A DNA stretch of 64,000 nucleotides from Wenjunlia vitaminophila DSM 41686 (GTDB taxonomy: Bacteria; Actinomycetota; Actinomycetes; Streptomycetales; Streptomycetaceae): positions 1,131-65,130 of the forward strand of contig NZ_KB904634.1 in assembly GCF_000380165.1 (NCBI RefSeq), given 5' to 3'. The position numbers and the translations under genes were made by a program. The notes beneath the pieces are model-generated. The model saw only the letters and a list, made by a program, of their open reading frames with translations, made no database searches and had not been told where the DNA came from. The stretch's first letter is position 1. Every line of letters starts with the position of its first letter. This document shows positions 24,514-33,203 of the stretch, piece after piece.

Positions 24514-25593
24514 ATGACCCAGCTCAACGCCGAAACCGCACTCCCCTACGCCCTGAAGCGCGTCGGCGTGCTCATGACCCCCGACCCGGCCGACCCGCTG
24601 GAGGCCGAGGGCGTCCTCAACCCGGCCACTGCCTGGGGACCCGACGGCTGCCTCTACCTCTACCCGAGGATCGTCTCGGCCGGAAACGTCTCGCGCATCG
24701 CCCGAGCCCGCGTGGTCATCGAAGACGGCGTCCCGGTCGGCGTCGAACGCCAGGGCGTGGTCCTGGCGCCGGACGAGGGCTTCGAGCGCGGCGCGCACAA
24801 CGCCGGCGTGGAGGACCCACGCATCACCTTCCTCGCGGATCTCGGCGTGCACGTCATGACCTACGTCGCCTACGGCCCCCTCGGCCCCCGCCCGGCCCTC
24901 GCCGTCTCCGACGACACCGTCCACTGGCGGCGCCTGGGTCCGCTGCACTTCGCGTACCAGCCGGGCCTGTCCACCGACCTGAACTTCTTCCCCAACAAGG
25001 ACCTGGTGTTCTTCCCCGAAGTGCTGACCGGGCCGAACGGGCGGCCCTGCTTCGCCATGCTGCACCGGCCGATGTGGGAACTGGACTGGCTGCGCCCCGG
25101 CGAAGGCGCCCCGGTCCCGGCCGGGATCACCGACCCCCGGCCGTCGATCTGGATCGCCTACGCGGACGCCGACGCCGTCCGTGCCGACGTGTCCGCGCTG
25201 ACCTCGCTGACCCATGCCGCTCCGGTCGCGGGACCCCAGATGCCGTTCGAGGAGGCCAAGATCGGAGCCGGCCCGCCGCCGCTGCGCGTGCCCGAGGGCT
25301 GGCTGCTGATCCACCACGGGGTCACCGGACCGGTCGCCAAGGGCTTCGAACTGAGCCACGGGTCCGTCTACCAGGCCGGCGGCATCCTGCTCGACGCCCT
25401 CGATCCGTCCCGGGTGCTGGCCCGCAGCCGGCAGCCGTGGCTGTCCCCGCAGACCCGGGAGGAGACCGAGGGCACCCTCGGCAACGTTGTCTTCCCCACC
25501 GCCATCGAGGAGATCGGCGGCGTCCCGTACGTCTTCTACGGGATGGCCGACAGTTCCATCGGCGTCGCAGCGCTCGAGCGCACCGCCCCCTGA
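24514..25593 (+). CDS. GH130 family beta-mannoside phosphorylase-like glycosidase
   Basis: A 359-residue five-bladed beta-propeller enzyme of the GH130 type. Visible family features are the N-terminal EGVLNPATAW, the AGVEDPRITFL stretch bearing the catalytic Asp, and the later LIHHGVTGP and GGILLDALDPSRVLARS segments. GH130 enzymes phosphorolyse beta-1,4 or beta-1,2 mannosides, releasing mannose 1-phosphate; a minority hydrolyse. No signal peptide is present, so it works on imported sugar in the cytoplasm. The ATG at 24514 follows an AAGGGTAGGT site. Its position in the importer operon suggests the imported fragment contains a beta-mannosyl linkage. Confidence 0.88.
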   Translation: MTQLNAETALPYALKRVGVLMTPDPADPLEAEGVLNPATAWGPDGCLYLYPRIVSAGNVSRIARARVVIEDGVPVGVERQGVVLAPDEGFERGAHNAGVEDPRITFLADLGVHVMTYVAYGPLGPRPALAVSDDTVHWRRLGPLHFAYQPGLSTDLNFFPNKDLVFFPEVLTGPNGRPCFAMLHRPMWELDWLRPGEGAPVPAGITDPRPSIWIAYADADAVRADVSALTSLTHAAPVAGPQMPFEEAKIGAGPPPLRVPEGWLLIHHGVTGPVAKGFELSHGSVYQAGGILLDALDPSRVLARSRQPWLSPQTREETEGTLGNVVFPTAIEEIGGVPYVFYGMADSSIGVAALERTAP

Positions 25594-25631
25594 CCCCGTC
25601 CCGCCCCCACCTCGCAGAAAGGAGTCTCGTC

Positions 25632-28556
25632 GTGACCGTTTCACGCCGGGTCTTCCTGGGTTCCTCAAGCGCGGCACTCGCCGCACTGATCATGGCCGGC
25701 GGCCCGCTGGGCCGTGTACCGTCGGCGTTCGCCGGCGCCACCGACGACCTCACCGACATCCGCTCGGCCCTGCTCGAGATCTACCTCGAACACGACTGGC
25801 TCGACGACGGCACCACAGCCCGGGTGGAATGGACGTACCAGAGCCAGGCCATGAGCTACCTGTCCGCCCAGCGGGCCGACGGCTCGTGGAGCGACGTGGA
25901 CTACTCCGCCACCAACAGCGCCGCCAACGGGGCGGCGTGGTCGCCGTACCGGGCGCTGGACCGCATGCAGGCCATGGCCGCCGCCTACGCCAATCCGGCC
26001 GGACCGCACCACCGCGACCCCGCGCTGCTGGCCGGCGTGCAGAGAGGCGTCGACCACTGGTTCCAGGTCGAGCCGACCAACGTCAACTGGTGGGAGCGGG
26101 GCATCGGCATCCAGCTCCGCCTGGGGCGCATCGGCCTGCTCCTCCACGGACAGCTCGGCGACTCCCGCACCGCGGACATCGTCGGCATCCTCCAGAGCAG
26201 TTCGTCGGGCACCGGCCAGAACGCCGTCTGGTACGCGCAGAACGTCATCTTCCGCGGCCTGCTGACCTCTGACCCCGTCCTCGTCGCCTCCGGGCGCGAC
26301 GCCATGGCCCGCGCGATCCTCCTCAACACGGGCGACGGGGTCCAGAGCGACCTCAGCTACCACCAGCACGGTGACCAGCTCCACTCGGCCGGGTACGGCC
26401 GCAGCATGCTCACCGACGTCGCGCAATGGCTGTACGTCCTGCGACGCACCTCCTTCGCCTTCGCGCCCGCGTCGGTCTACGGCTACACGAGCTGGGTCCT
26501 GGACGGGACCCGCTGGATGATCAACGGGGACCACGCCGAGTTCAACGTCTTCCTCAACCCCGCGCCGCGGTACCGCAGCAACGCCGAGCGCACCCTGGAA
26601 GCCCTCCGGCGGATGGACGACGTACTGCCCGGCCAGGCCGTCCACTTCGGCCAGCTACGGCGCAACATCGCCCTCCAGAGCAGCGACACGGGGCTGAGGG
26701 GCCACAAGTACTTCTGGCGCTCGGACTTCGCCGCCCACAAGCGCCCCGGCTGGGGCGTGACCGTCAAGATGGTCTCCGCGCGCACCATCGGCTCGGAGTG
26801 GCGCTCCTCCAACCCCCGGAGGCTGAACTACCTGTACTGGGTCCCCTTCGGCACCACGTTCATCGCCCGCAGGGGAGACGAGTACCGCAACCTGTTCCCG
26901 GTGTGGGACTGGTCCCGACTGCCCGGATGCACCAACCCCGCGGTCGTGGTCCCCCTGGAGGCGAGCAACCCGTACCGGCAGTCGACCACCTTCGTCGGCG
27001 GCGTGGACAACGGGCTCTACGGCGCGGCGGCCCTGGACTTGGACAAGTACGGAACCACCGCCCGCAAGGGCTACTTCTGCTTCGACGACGAGTTCGTCGC
27101 ACTCGGCGCGGGCATCACCTCCTCCGATCCGAACCCCGTCGTGACCACGCTCAACCAGACGCGCCGGGTGGGCAAGGTCGTCGCCGCCGGAAGCACCGTC
27201 GAGCCGGGGGCCACCCGCACCCGCACCGGAACGTGGGCCCACCACGACGGCACCGGATACGCCTTCTTCGAGCCCGTCACCATGACCGTCAAGAACGAGA
27301 CCGTCACCGGGTCCTGGGCCGACATCGCCACCGGCCAGGACCCCACCCCGGTCACCCAGGACGTGTTCGGCCTCTGGCTCGACCACGGCGTGGAGCCGAG
27401 GGACGCGACCTACGCCTACGTCGTCCGGCCGGGTGTCGACCAGGGCCAGGCCGTGGCGTACGCGCAGCACCTGCCCGTACGGGTGCTCGCCAACACCACG
27501 TCCCTGCAAGGCGTGCGCCACGACGGTCTGGGCATCTCCCAGCTCCTCTTCTACTCCCCCGGCACCGCCGACGTCCGCGATGGGGTGACCCTCGCCGTCG
27601 ACCAGTCCTGCATGGTCATCCTCGACGAGTCGGGGCCCGGCGCTCCCGTCATCACCGTCTCCGCCCCGCAGGCACCCGGCGTCACCGTCGCCGTCACCCT
27701 CACCCGGTTCGGAAGGGTCACCCGCCAGACCGTCACCCTCCCCGACGGCGACCGACAGGGAGCGGGAGTCACCCTCGGCGCAACGGCGAACAACGTCGCC
27801 CTGCGCCGCCCGGTGCTCACCTCCTCCGAGAAGGACACCTCCGTCGGAGCCCACTTCCTGACCGACGGCAACCCCCGCACCCGCTGGGGTTCGGCGCCCT
27901 CGGACGGCGAATGGGCGATGGTCGACCTGCTGACGCCTCAGTTCGCCGACGCCGTGACGCTGCACTGGGACACCGCCTATGCGCAGGCGTACGCCGTCGA
28001 GGTCTCCCCCGACGGCGAGACCTGGCGGACCGTCCACTCGACCACCGCGGGAACGGGCGGCACCCGGACCCTGGCCATCACCCCCCAACCGGTGCGGTTC
28101 GTCCGCCTGAACCTCACCAAGCGGCACACCAGCCGAGGCTTCTCGCTGCGGGGCCTGGAGGTCCACGCTGCTCCGGACCTCGCTCGCGGCAAGCCCGCCA
28201 CCGCCTCCTCGACCCGCGTCGCCGAACTGGCCCCGTCCAACGCCACGGACGGGCAGGCCAACACCCGCTGGGGATCCGACTACTCGGACCCGCAGTGGCT
28301 GAGCATCGACCTGGGTACCACGACGGCCATCGGCGCCGTGAAACTCCACTGGGAGACAGCCAGCGCCAAGAGCTACCGGCTCCAGGTCTCGGACGACGGC
28401 AGCGACTGGACCGACGTCCACTCCACGACCAGCGGAGCGGGCGGGGTGGAGACGATCCCCGTCTCCACCGACGCACGGTACGTCCGCATGTACGGAACGC
28501 AGCGCAACACCCAGTACGGATACTCGCTGTACTCGTTCGAGGTGTACGGCCGTTGA
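25632..28556 (+). CDS. Polysaccharide lyase family 8 with two F5/8 type C (discoidin) domains
   Basis: A 974-residue secreted lyase. The Tat signal VSRRVFLGSSSAALAALIMAG (cut near 35) leads to the alpha/alpha-toroid domain (about 38-390), with Asn197 in GQNAVW, His246 in YHQHGDQ and Tyr255 in SAGYG as the PL8 catalytic set. Beta-sandwich domains extend to about 710. Two discoidin/CBM32-like domains follow (about 715-845 and 847-974), each with a DGxxxTRWGS core and a closing EV segment. The GTG at 25632 has GGAG upstream; the longer frame is a shadow of GH130. It ends the importer operon and is a paralogue of the lyase at 17265, but carries binding domains for anchoring to polymer or cell wall. 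Confidence 0.92.
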   Translation: MTVSRRVFLGSSSAALAALIMAGGPLGRVPSAFAGATDDLTDIRSALLEIYLEHDWLDDGTTARVEWTYQSQAMSYLSAQRADGSWSDVDYSATNSAANGAAWSPYRALDRMQAMAAAYANPAGPHHRDPALLAGVQRGVDHWFQVEPTNVNWWERGIGIQLRLGRIGLLLHGQLGDSRTADIVGILQSSSSGTGQNAVWYAQNVIFRGLLTSDPVLVASGRDAMARAILLNTGDGVQSDLSYHQHGDQLHSAGYGRSMLTDVAQWLYVLRRTSFAFAPASVYGYTSWVLDGTRWMINGDHAEFNVFLNPAPRYRSNAERTLEALRRMDDVLPGQAVHFGQLRRNIALQSSDTGLRGHKYFWRSDFAAHKRPGWGVTVKMVSARTIGSEWRSSNPRRLNYLYWVPFGTTFIARRGDEYRNLFPVWDWSRLPGCTNPAVVVPLEASNPYRQSTTFVGGVDNGLYGAAALDLDKYGTTARKGYFCFDDEFVALGAGITSSDPNPVVTTLNQTRRVGKVVAAGSTVEPGATRTRTGTWAHHDGTGYAFFEPVTMTVKNETVTGSWADIATGQDPTPVTQDVFGLWLDHGVEPRDATYAYVVRPGVDQGQAVAYAQHLPVRVLANTTSLQGVRHDGLGISQLLFYSPGTADVRDGVTLAVDQSCMVILDESGPGAPVITVSAPQAPGVTVAVTLTRFGRVTRQTVTLPDGDRQGAGVTLGATANNVALRRPVLTSSEKDTSVGAHFLTDGNPRTRWGSAPSDGEWAMVDLLTPQFADAVTLHWDTAYAQAYAVEVSPDGETWRTVHSTTAGTGGTRTLAITPQPVRFVRLNLTKRHTSRGFSLRGLEVHAAPDLARGKPATASSTRVAELAPSNATDGQANTRWGSDYSDPQWLSIDLGTTTAIGAVKLHWETASAKSYRLQVSDDGSDWTDVHSTTSGAGGVETIPVSTDARYVRMYGTQRNTQYGYSLYSFEVYGR

Positions 28557-28633
28557 CCCGCCATCCCCAACGCCGGCTCCGGGTGGGAGCGAGCGCCACG
28601 GCTGCCGGCACCCCGGTGGAGCCGTCGGAGGAG

Positions 28634-28662
28634 TTGACAGGTTTCCCCGCCACCGTGATAGT
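28634..28662 (+). promoter_or_regulatory. Sigma-70-type promoter for the GH43 gene
   Basis: TTGACA (28634-28639), a 17-bp spacer and GATAGT (28657-28662) form a near-consensus housekeeping promoter, about 50 bp upstream of the GH43 ATG. No LacI palindrome overlaps it, so this gene may be transcribed independently of the lyase operon. Confidence 0.75.
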
Positions 28663-28711
28663 CGATCGATGAGTCATGTACATGCCAATCTCACACACCA
28701 AGGAGACCTGG

Positions 28712-29836
28712 ATGCGCCCTTCCCGTTGGCTCGCCGGTGCCATTCCGTTGGGGCTGATCGGCGTACTCGCTCTCGGACAAGCCGCCACCGCCGCCCCGCC
28801 CGGTGACGGGCCCGCCGGCCCATCAGCTCCGCAGGCGGCGACGGCGGATGCGCCTTCCACGCTCGGCAGTGCTCTGGTGGGCGGCGCCGACCCCAGCGTC
28901 ATCAAGGTGGGCAGCCTCTACGTCGCCGCCAAATCGGTGGACGGCGGGATCGCGGTGCGGACGGCGTCCACGCCGGAGGCCGTGGCCACCGCGCCCAAGC
29001 ACCAGGTGTGGCAGGACACCGCGAACCTGGGCGAGGTCTGGGCGCCGGAGATCGTCCATCACGACGGCCAGTACCGCATCTACTTCGCCGCCGGCCGCGG
29101 TGCGGCCCACCGGATGTACCACATCAGCTCCCCGAACCCGACATCCGGATACTCCGCGGCCGTGAAGGTGGCCCTGCCCGGCGACAAGTGGGCCATCGAC
29201 GGAGTGCCCTTCACGTTCGGCGGACAGCGCTGGTTCGTGTGGTCGGGCTGGTCCGGCGACACCAACGTCGAACAGAACCTCTACGTCGCCCGGATGAGCA
29301 GCCCCACGGCCTCCACCGGCAGCCGCTACATCATCTCGCAGCCGCGCGAGCCGTGGGAGCGCGTCGTGGGCAACCCGTACATCAACGAGGCGCCCCAGCC
29401 GATCGTCGACCCCAGTGGCCAGTTGCATGTCGTCTACTCCGCGAACGGCAGTTGGAGCGACAAGTACTGCATCGCCGACCTGCGGCTGAGGGCCGGCGGC
29501 GATCCCACCTACGTCTGGGACTGGTACAAGAGCAACGGCTGCCTGTTCGGCTCGTACGCGCCGTCCATGATGACCGGATGGACACCGACGGTGAACGTCA
29601 ACGGCCCCGGCCACCACACGTTCATCCTTCCGGAGGGCGACGTCAACGCCGGCCCGCCGTCCGGCAACCGCTTCCCCATCCTGTTCCACGCGGTGGCCAA
29701 GGGCACTCCGTACACGTGGTCCAACCGCTCCTGGTACTCCGGGACGGCGGTCTGGTGGAGCAACACCACCTACCGGCGCGCCAACGTTCCCGGAAGTACC
29801 ACCAACGTGGGCTACAGCCTGAAGTTCTTCGAGTAG
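28712..29836 (+). CDS. Secreted GH43-type glycoside hydrolase
   Basis: A 374-residue five-bladed propeller enzyme with a Sec signal peptide (MRPSRWLAGAIPLGLIGVLA, cut after ATA near 28). The clan GH-F/J acids are visible: Asp in GGADPSVI (nucleophile-activating base), Asp in WAIDGVPF (pKa modulator) and Glu in YINEAPQP (general acid). GH43 enzymes remove arabinose, xylose or galactose from polymers. The ATG at 28712 has AAGGAG seven bases upstream and the right spacing from its own promoter; the ATG at 28676 has neither. It completes the extracellular part of the polysaccharide locus. The exact sugar is not predictable. Confidence 0.88.
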   Translation: MRPSRWLAGAIPLGLIGVLALGQAATAAPPGDGPAGPSAPQAATADAPSTLGSALVGGADPSVIKVGSLYVAAKSVDGGIAVRTASTPEAVATAPKHQVWQDTANLGEVWAPEIVHHDGQYRIYFAAGRGAAHRMYHISSPNPTSGYSAAVKVALPGDKWAIDGVPFTFGGQRWFVWSGWSGDTNVEQNLYVARMSSPTASTGSRYIISQPREPWERVVGNPYINEAPQPIVDPSGQLHVVYSANGSWSDKYCIADLRLRAGGDPTYVWDWYKSNGCLFGSYAPSMMTGWTPTVNVNGPGHHTFILPEGDVNAGPPSGNRFPILFHAVAKGTPYTWSNRSWYSGTAVWWSNTTYRRANVPGSTTNVGYSLKFFE

Positions 29837-30014
29837 ACGCCGCCGCGCCTGGAAGAAGACGTTCGGGCACCACCCGCTGACGGGGTTCGTCGACCACGGC
29901 CGCGGCCGGTTCCAGCGAGCCGGTCGGGCCTGCTTCGGCGGTGGACGTGACCATCGGCAACGGTCCGCCGGCAAGCTGACGGGCCCCATGGACGGTCGAG
30001 GCCGAGCGGCGGGG

Positions 30015-30998
30015 TCACAGGAAGTCGTCGCTGCGGCGTCCGGCCAGGTAGTCCTCGACGTTGCGCACCGTGGTGCGGACGATCTCCCCCACCGCCTCCC
30101 GGGTGAAGTACGCCTGGTGCGAGGTGACCAGCACGTTGCGGAAGGTCATCAGCCGGGCGAGGACGTCGTCCGTCATCACTTCCATGGACCTGTCCCGGAA
30201 GAAGACCCCGGCCTCCTCCTCGTAGACGTCGAGGCCCACCCCGTCGAGCCGACCGGCGCGCAGCGTCTCCACCAGGGCGCCGGTGTCGATCAGCCCGCCC
30301 CGACTGGTGTTGATCAGGATGGCGTCGTCCCTCATGGTGGCCAGGGCAGCGGCGTCCACCACGTGACGGGTGTCGGGCACCAGCGGGGCGTGCAGGCTGA
30401 CCAGGTCGGACTCGGCGAACAGCCGATCGCGTTCGACGTACTCCAGGCCCAGTTCCCGGCACCGGGGGTTCTCCACGACGTCGCAGCCGAGCAGGCGCAT
30501 CCCGAACCCGGCGGCGATGCCGGCGAAGGCGGCGCCGATCTTGCCGGTACCCAGGACCCCCACGGTGCGGCCGTGGAAGTCCCTTCCCATCAACCCGTCG
30601 AGACGGAAGTCGAACTCCCTGGTCCGACTCGCCGCACGCACCACCCGCCGGTTGACCGCGAGGGCGAGCGCCCAGGCGAACTCGGCGACCGAGTGCGGCG
30701 AGTAGGCCGACACCCTGGCCACGGTGATGCCGAGGTCCCGGGCCCGGCCCAGGTCGATGTTGTTGTGGCCGGTGGCGCGCTGGGCGATCATCCTGGTCCC
30801 GCCGTCCGCGAGGACCCGCAGGACACCGGCGTCCAACGTGTCGTTGACGCTGCTGCTGATCACCTCGTGGCCGGCTGCGGTGGGCGCGGTGTCCGGGGTG
30901 AGGAAGAGGTCGAGACAACGCACCTGGTGACTCGGCGCGAATGCTTGTTCGAGCAGGGGGCGCTCGGTGGCGAGCACCCCATAGGCCACGATCTCCAC
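30015..30998 (-). CDS. D-2-hydroxyacid dehydrogenase (NAD-dependent)
   Basis: A 327-residue member of the D-isomer-specific 2-hydroxyacid dehydrogenase family, closest to D-lactate dehydrogenases. The NAD-binding motif is TVGVLGTGKIGAAFAGIAAGFG (about 145-166). Catalytic residues are Arg in NTSRGGLIDT, Glu in the GLDVYEEE region and His in VTSHQAYFT. It interconverts 2-keto acids and D-2-hydroxy acids using NAD. The GTG at 30998 is preceded by GGGAGG. It stands alone; the 3' end faces the GH43 gene, and no clear terminator hairpin is seen in 29837-30014. Confidence 0.9.
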   Translation of the reverse strand: MEIVAYGVLATERPLLEQAFAPSHQVRCLDLFLTPDTAPTAAGHEVISSSVNDTLDAGVLRVLADGGTRMIAQRATGHNNIDLGRARDLGITVARVSAYSPHSVAEFAWALALAVNRRVVRAASRTREFDFRLDGLMGRDFHGRTVGVLGTGKIGAAFAGIAAGFGMRLLGCDVVENPRCRELGLEYVERDRLFAESDLVSLHAPLVPDTRHVVDAAALATMRDDAILINTSRGGLIDTGALVETLRAGRLDGVGLDVYEEEAGVFFRDRSMEVMTDDVLARLMTFRNVLVTSHQAYFTREAVGEIVRTTVRNVEDYLAGRRSDDFL

Positions 30999-31642
30999 CG
31001 AACCTCCCGGGTACGCCGATGCGGGTCTGCGCACCGTGGTACCCGGTGGTCGGAGGATCACAGCATCCCGGCCGGGACCGTCCACCGACCGGCGGGGCCG
31101 CGTCCGGCGCCACCGTTGAGCCCGCGCCCGTACTGGCGCCCGAGGGCTACAGCACGCGGGAGGCCGCGCGTATGCTGCACAACCATGGGGGACGGTGCCA
31201 CTTCGCGGCCCGACGACATCACCGACAGCAGCGCCCGGGAACCCCCGGCCGATCCGTGTCCGGTCCCGTTCCGGCCCGGTCCCCGGCCCGGGGGTTCCCC
31301 TCGGTGGGGACACGGCGCTGACCCGCGCCCGTGTGCCGGATGGGCCGCACGCGGGGACCGGACGGCGCCCCCGGCCGGACCGTCCGCGCCGTCGCCGACC
31401 GCCGTGTCACCGCGGGTCCCCGGGTGGCGCGGTCTCCCCACCCCGCGGCGACCCGGCCACCCGTCGCCCGGAGTCCCCCGGCACCCCCGGTACGAGCCCG
31501 TCCCGCACGTACGAGCCATCCCGTACGGCGGCTGGAGCGTGGAGGTCCACGGTGGTGGCGGACGGAGCCCGGTTCCGCCCGGGCGCCGACGGGAACGGGC
31601 CGCCCCGGGCCCGTTCCGTTCCGGGAGGAAGGAGGCGAGGCG
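30999..31642. other. Intergenic region with no recognisable gene
   Basis: A 644-bp GC-rich divergent gap between the dehydrogenase and the VWA gene. Reading frames here are extensions or shadows of flanking genes with no family features. It must hold promoters for both genes, but I cannot point to a convincing pair. Confidence 0.4.
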
Positions 31643-33067
31643 ATGAGCGCGCAGACCACGTCGGACCGGGGGACCGGGGGGCGGCTGACCCTGACGACGA
31701 CCCACCAGACCGACCCGTACGCCGCCGGTGCGGACCGGGACGTGCGCGTCTTCCTCGAGGTGACGGCGAGCGGTCTCGGTGCCGGGCCCTGCGGCGCGGT
31801 GGACCGGTCCGAGGTCGTCATCATCGACTGTTCCGGCTCCATGGCGCACCCCGCCGTCGGCAAGATCGGCGCGGCCCGCCGGGCGGCGGCGGAGGCGATC
31901 GCGATGCTGCCCGACGGCACCCACTTCGCACTGGTCGAGGGCACCGGCACGGCCAGGGTGGCCTACCCCTGGGTGGACTCCTGCTCCCCCACCACCGTCG
32001 CGGCCACCCCGCAGAGCCGGGCGCAGGGCAGTCGCACCGCGCGGGCGATGAAGGCCCACGGCGGCACCCGCATCTCCGCCTGGCTCGAGCTGGCCCGCAG
32101 GTTGCTGGTCACCCGCCCCAACGCCACGCTGCGGCACGTGCTGCTGCTCACCGACGGCCACGACGAACACGACACCCCCGATGCCCTGCGTCGGGTGCTC
32201 GACCGCTGCGCCGGCCAGTTCACCTGTGACGCGCTGGGCATCGGCGAGGACTGGGACGCCCACCAGCTCACCGAGATCGTCCACCGGCTGCACGGCAGGG
32301 CGGAGGCCGTGGACACGGGCGGGGAGGGCACCTCGGACGCCGGCGACACCGCACGCCGGCTGACCGGGTTGTTCCGCGAGCTCGTCGGGGCCTCGACCAG
32401 CCGGACCCTGCCCCAACTGGCCCTGCGGGTACGCCCTGAGGCTTCGGTGCGGGTCGCCCTGGTCCGGCAGCTCACCCCAACCGAGCGGGAACTGACCGGC
32501 GCGCCGGTGGACGGCGGCGCCGCCCTGGACCTGTGCACCGGGGCCTGGGGGGACGAGACCCGCTGGTACGAGCTGCGGCTGCGGGCGGAACCCGACCGGC
32601 CGCGTCCCCTGGCGGACGGAACCACCCCGATCGCGTCGGTCGCGCTGGTCGCCGAGGGCACGGAGCTGCCCGAGGAGCAGAAGATCACGGTCCGCTGGAC
32701 CGGCGGGGAGGCGCCGCCCGCCGAACCGGGCGGGCTCCGGGCGCACTTCGAGCGGTACGACCGGCTGAACGAGGCGGCCAGGGACGGCGCCGACGCCCTG
32801 GTCCGGGGCGACCGGGGGGTCGCCGTCAGGGAGCTGGGCACGGCGGTGCGGCTGGCGCACCAGCTCCGGGACACCGACCGGCTGCGGCGCCTCGCCAGGT
32901 TGGTGACGATCGAGGACGCGGAGCGGGGCGAGGTGCGGGTCCTGGAGCACCCGGAGCGGCGGCACGTCCAGTCGGTGATCGTGGCCAGCAGCCACATCGA
33001 GGCCCCGCCGGGGACGGGCGGCGTTCCGGCCGTCGGCGGTCCGGGCGGTGACCCGCCCCGGGGGTGA
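31643..33067 (+). CDS. von Willebrand factor A domain protein
   Basis: A 474-residue soluble protein with a VWA domain (about 55-250). The MIDAS metal site is DCSGSM (near 63-68), with the supporting Thr in HGGTRISA and Asp in LLTDGHDEHD. The C-terminal region (about 255-474) is a beta-rich stretch followed by helices, as in the VWA proteins of actinomycete serine/threonine-kinase or terpenoid-type clusters. No signal peptide or membrane helix. The ATG has GGAAGGAGG upstream; a 104-codon upstream frame looks non-coding. VWA proteins assemble complexes through metal-dependent binding; the partner is unknown. Confidence 0.85.
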   Translation: MSAQTTSDRGTGGRLTLTTTHQTDPYAAGADRDVRVFLEVTASGLGAGPCGAVDRSEVVIIDCSGSMAHPAVGKIGAARRAAAEAIAMLPDGTHFALVEGTGTARVAYPWVDSCSPTTVAATPQSRAQGSRTARAMKAHGGTRISAWLELARRLLVTRPNATLRHVLLLTDGHDEHDTPDALRRVLDRCAGQFTCDALGIGEDWDAHQLTEIVHRLHGRAEAVDTGGEGTSDAGDTARRLTGLFRELVGASTSRTLPQLALRVRPEASVRVALVRQLTPTERELTGAPVDGGAALDLCTGAWGDETRWYELRLRAEPDRPRPLADGTTPIASVALVAEGTELPEEQKITVRWTGGEAPPAEPGGLRAHFERYDRLNEAARDGADALVRGDRGVAVRELGTAVRLAHQLRDTDRLRRLARLVTIEDAERGEVRVLEHPERRHVQSVIVASSHIEAPPGTGGVPAVGGPGGDPPRG

Positions 33068-33203
33068 CGGGAGGTTCCCCGGGGCGGTTCCGCGAGGTCC
33101 GCCGGCACCGGTCGCGGGCGCCGTGACGCCGTGGGGCCTGGACCGCGGCCGGTGGTTCGCCGAGCGTCCCGGGCAGGGGCGCGGACCCTCCTAGGATGAC
33201 CTG

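Noticed and set aside
29837-30014. Terminator between the GH43 and dehydrogenase genes
   Set aside because: Only short 4-5 bp stems are visible; none is convincing.
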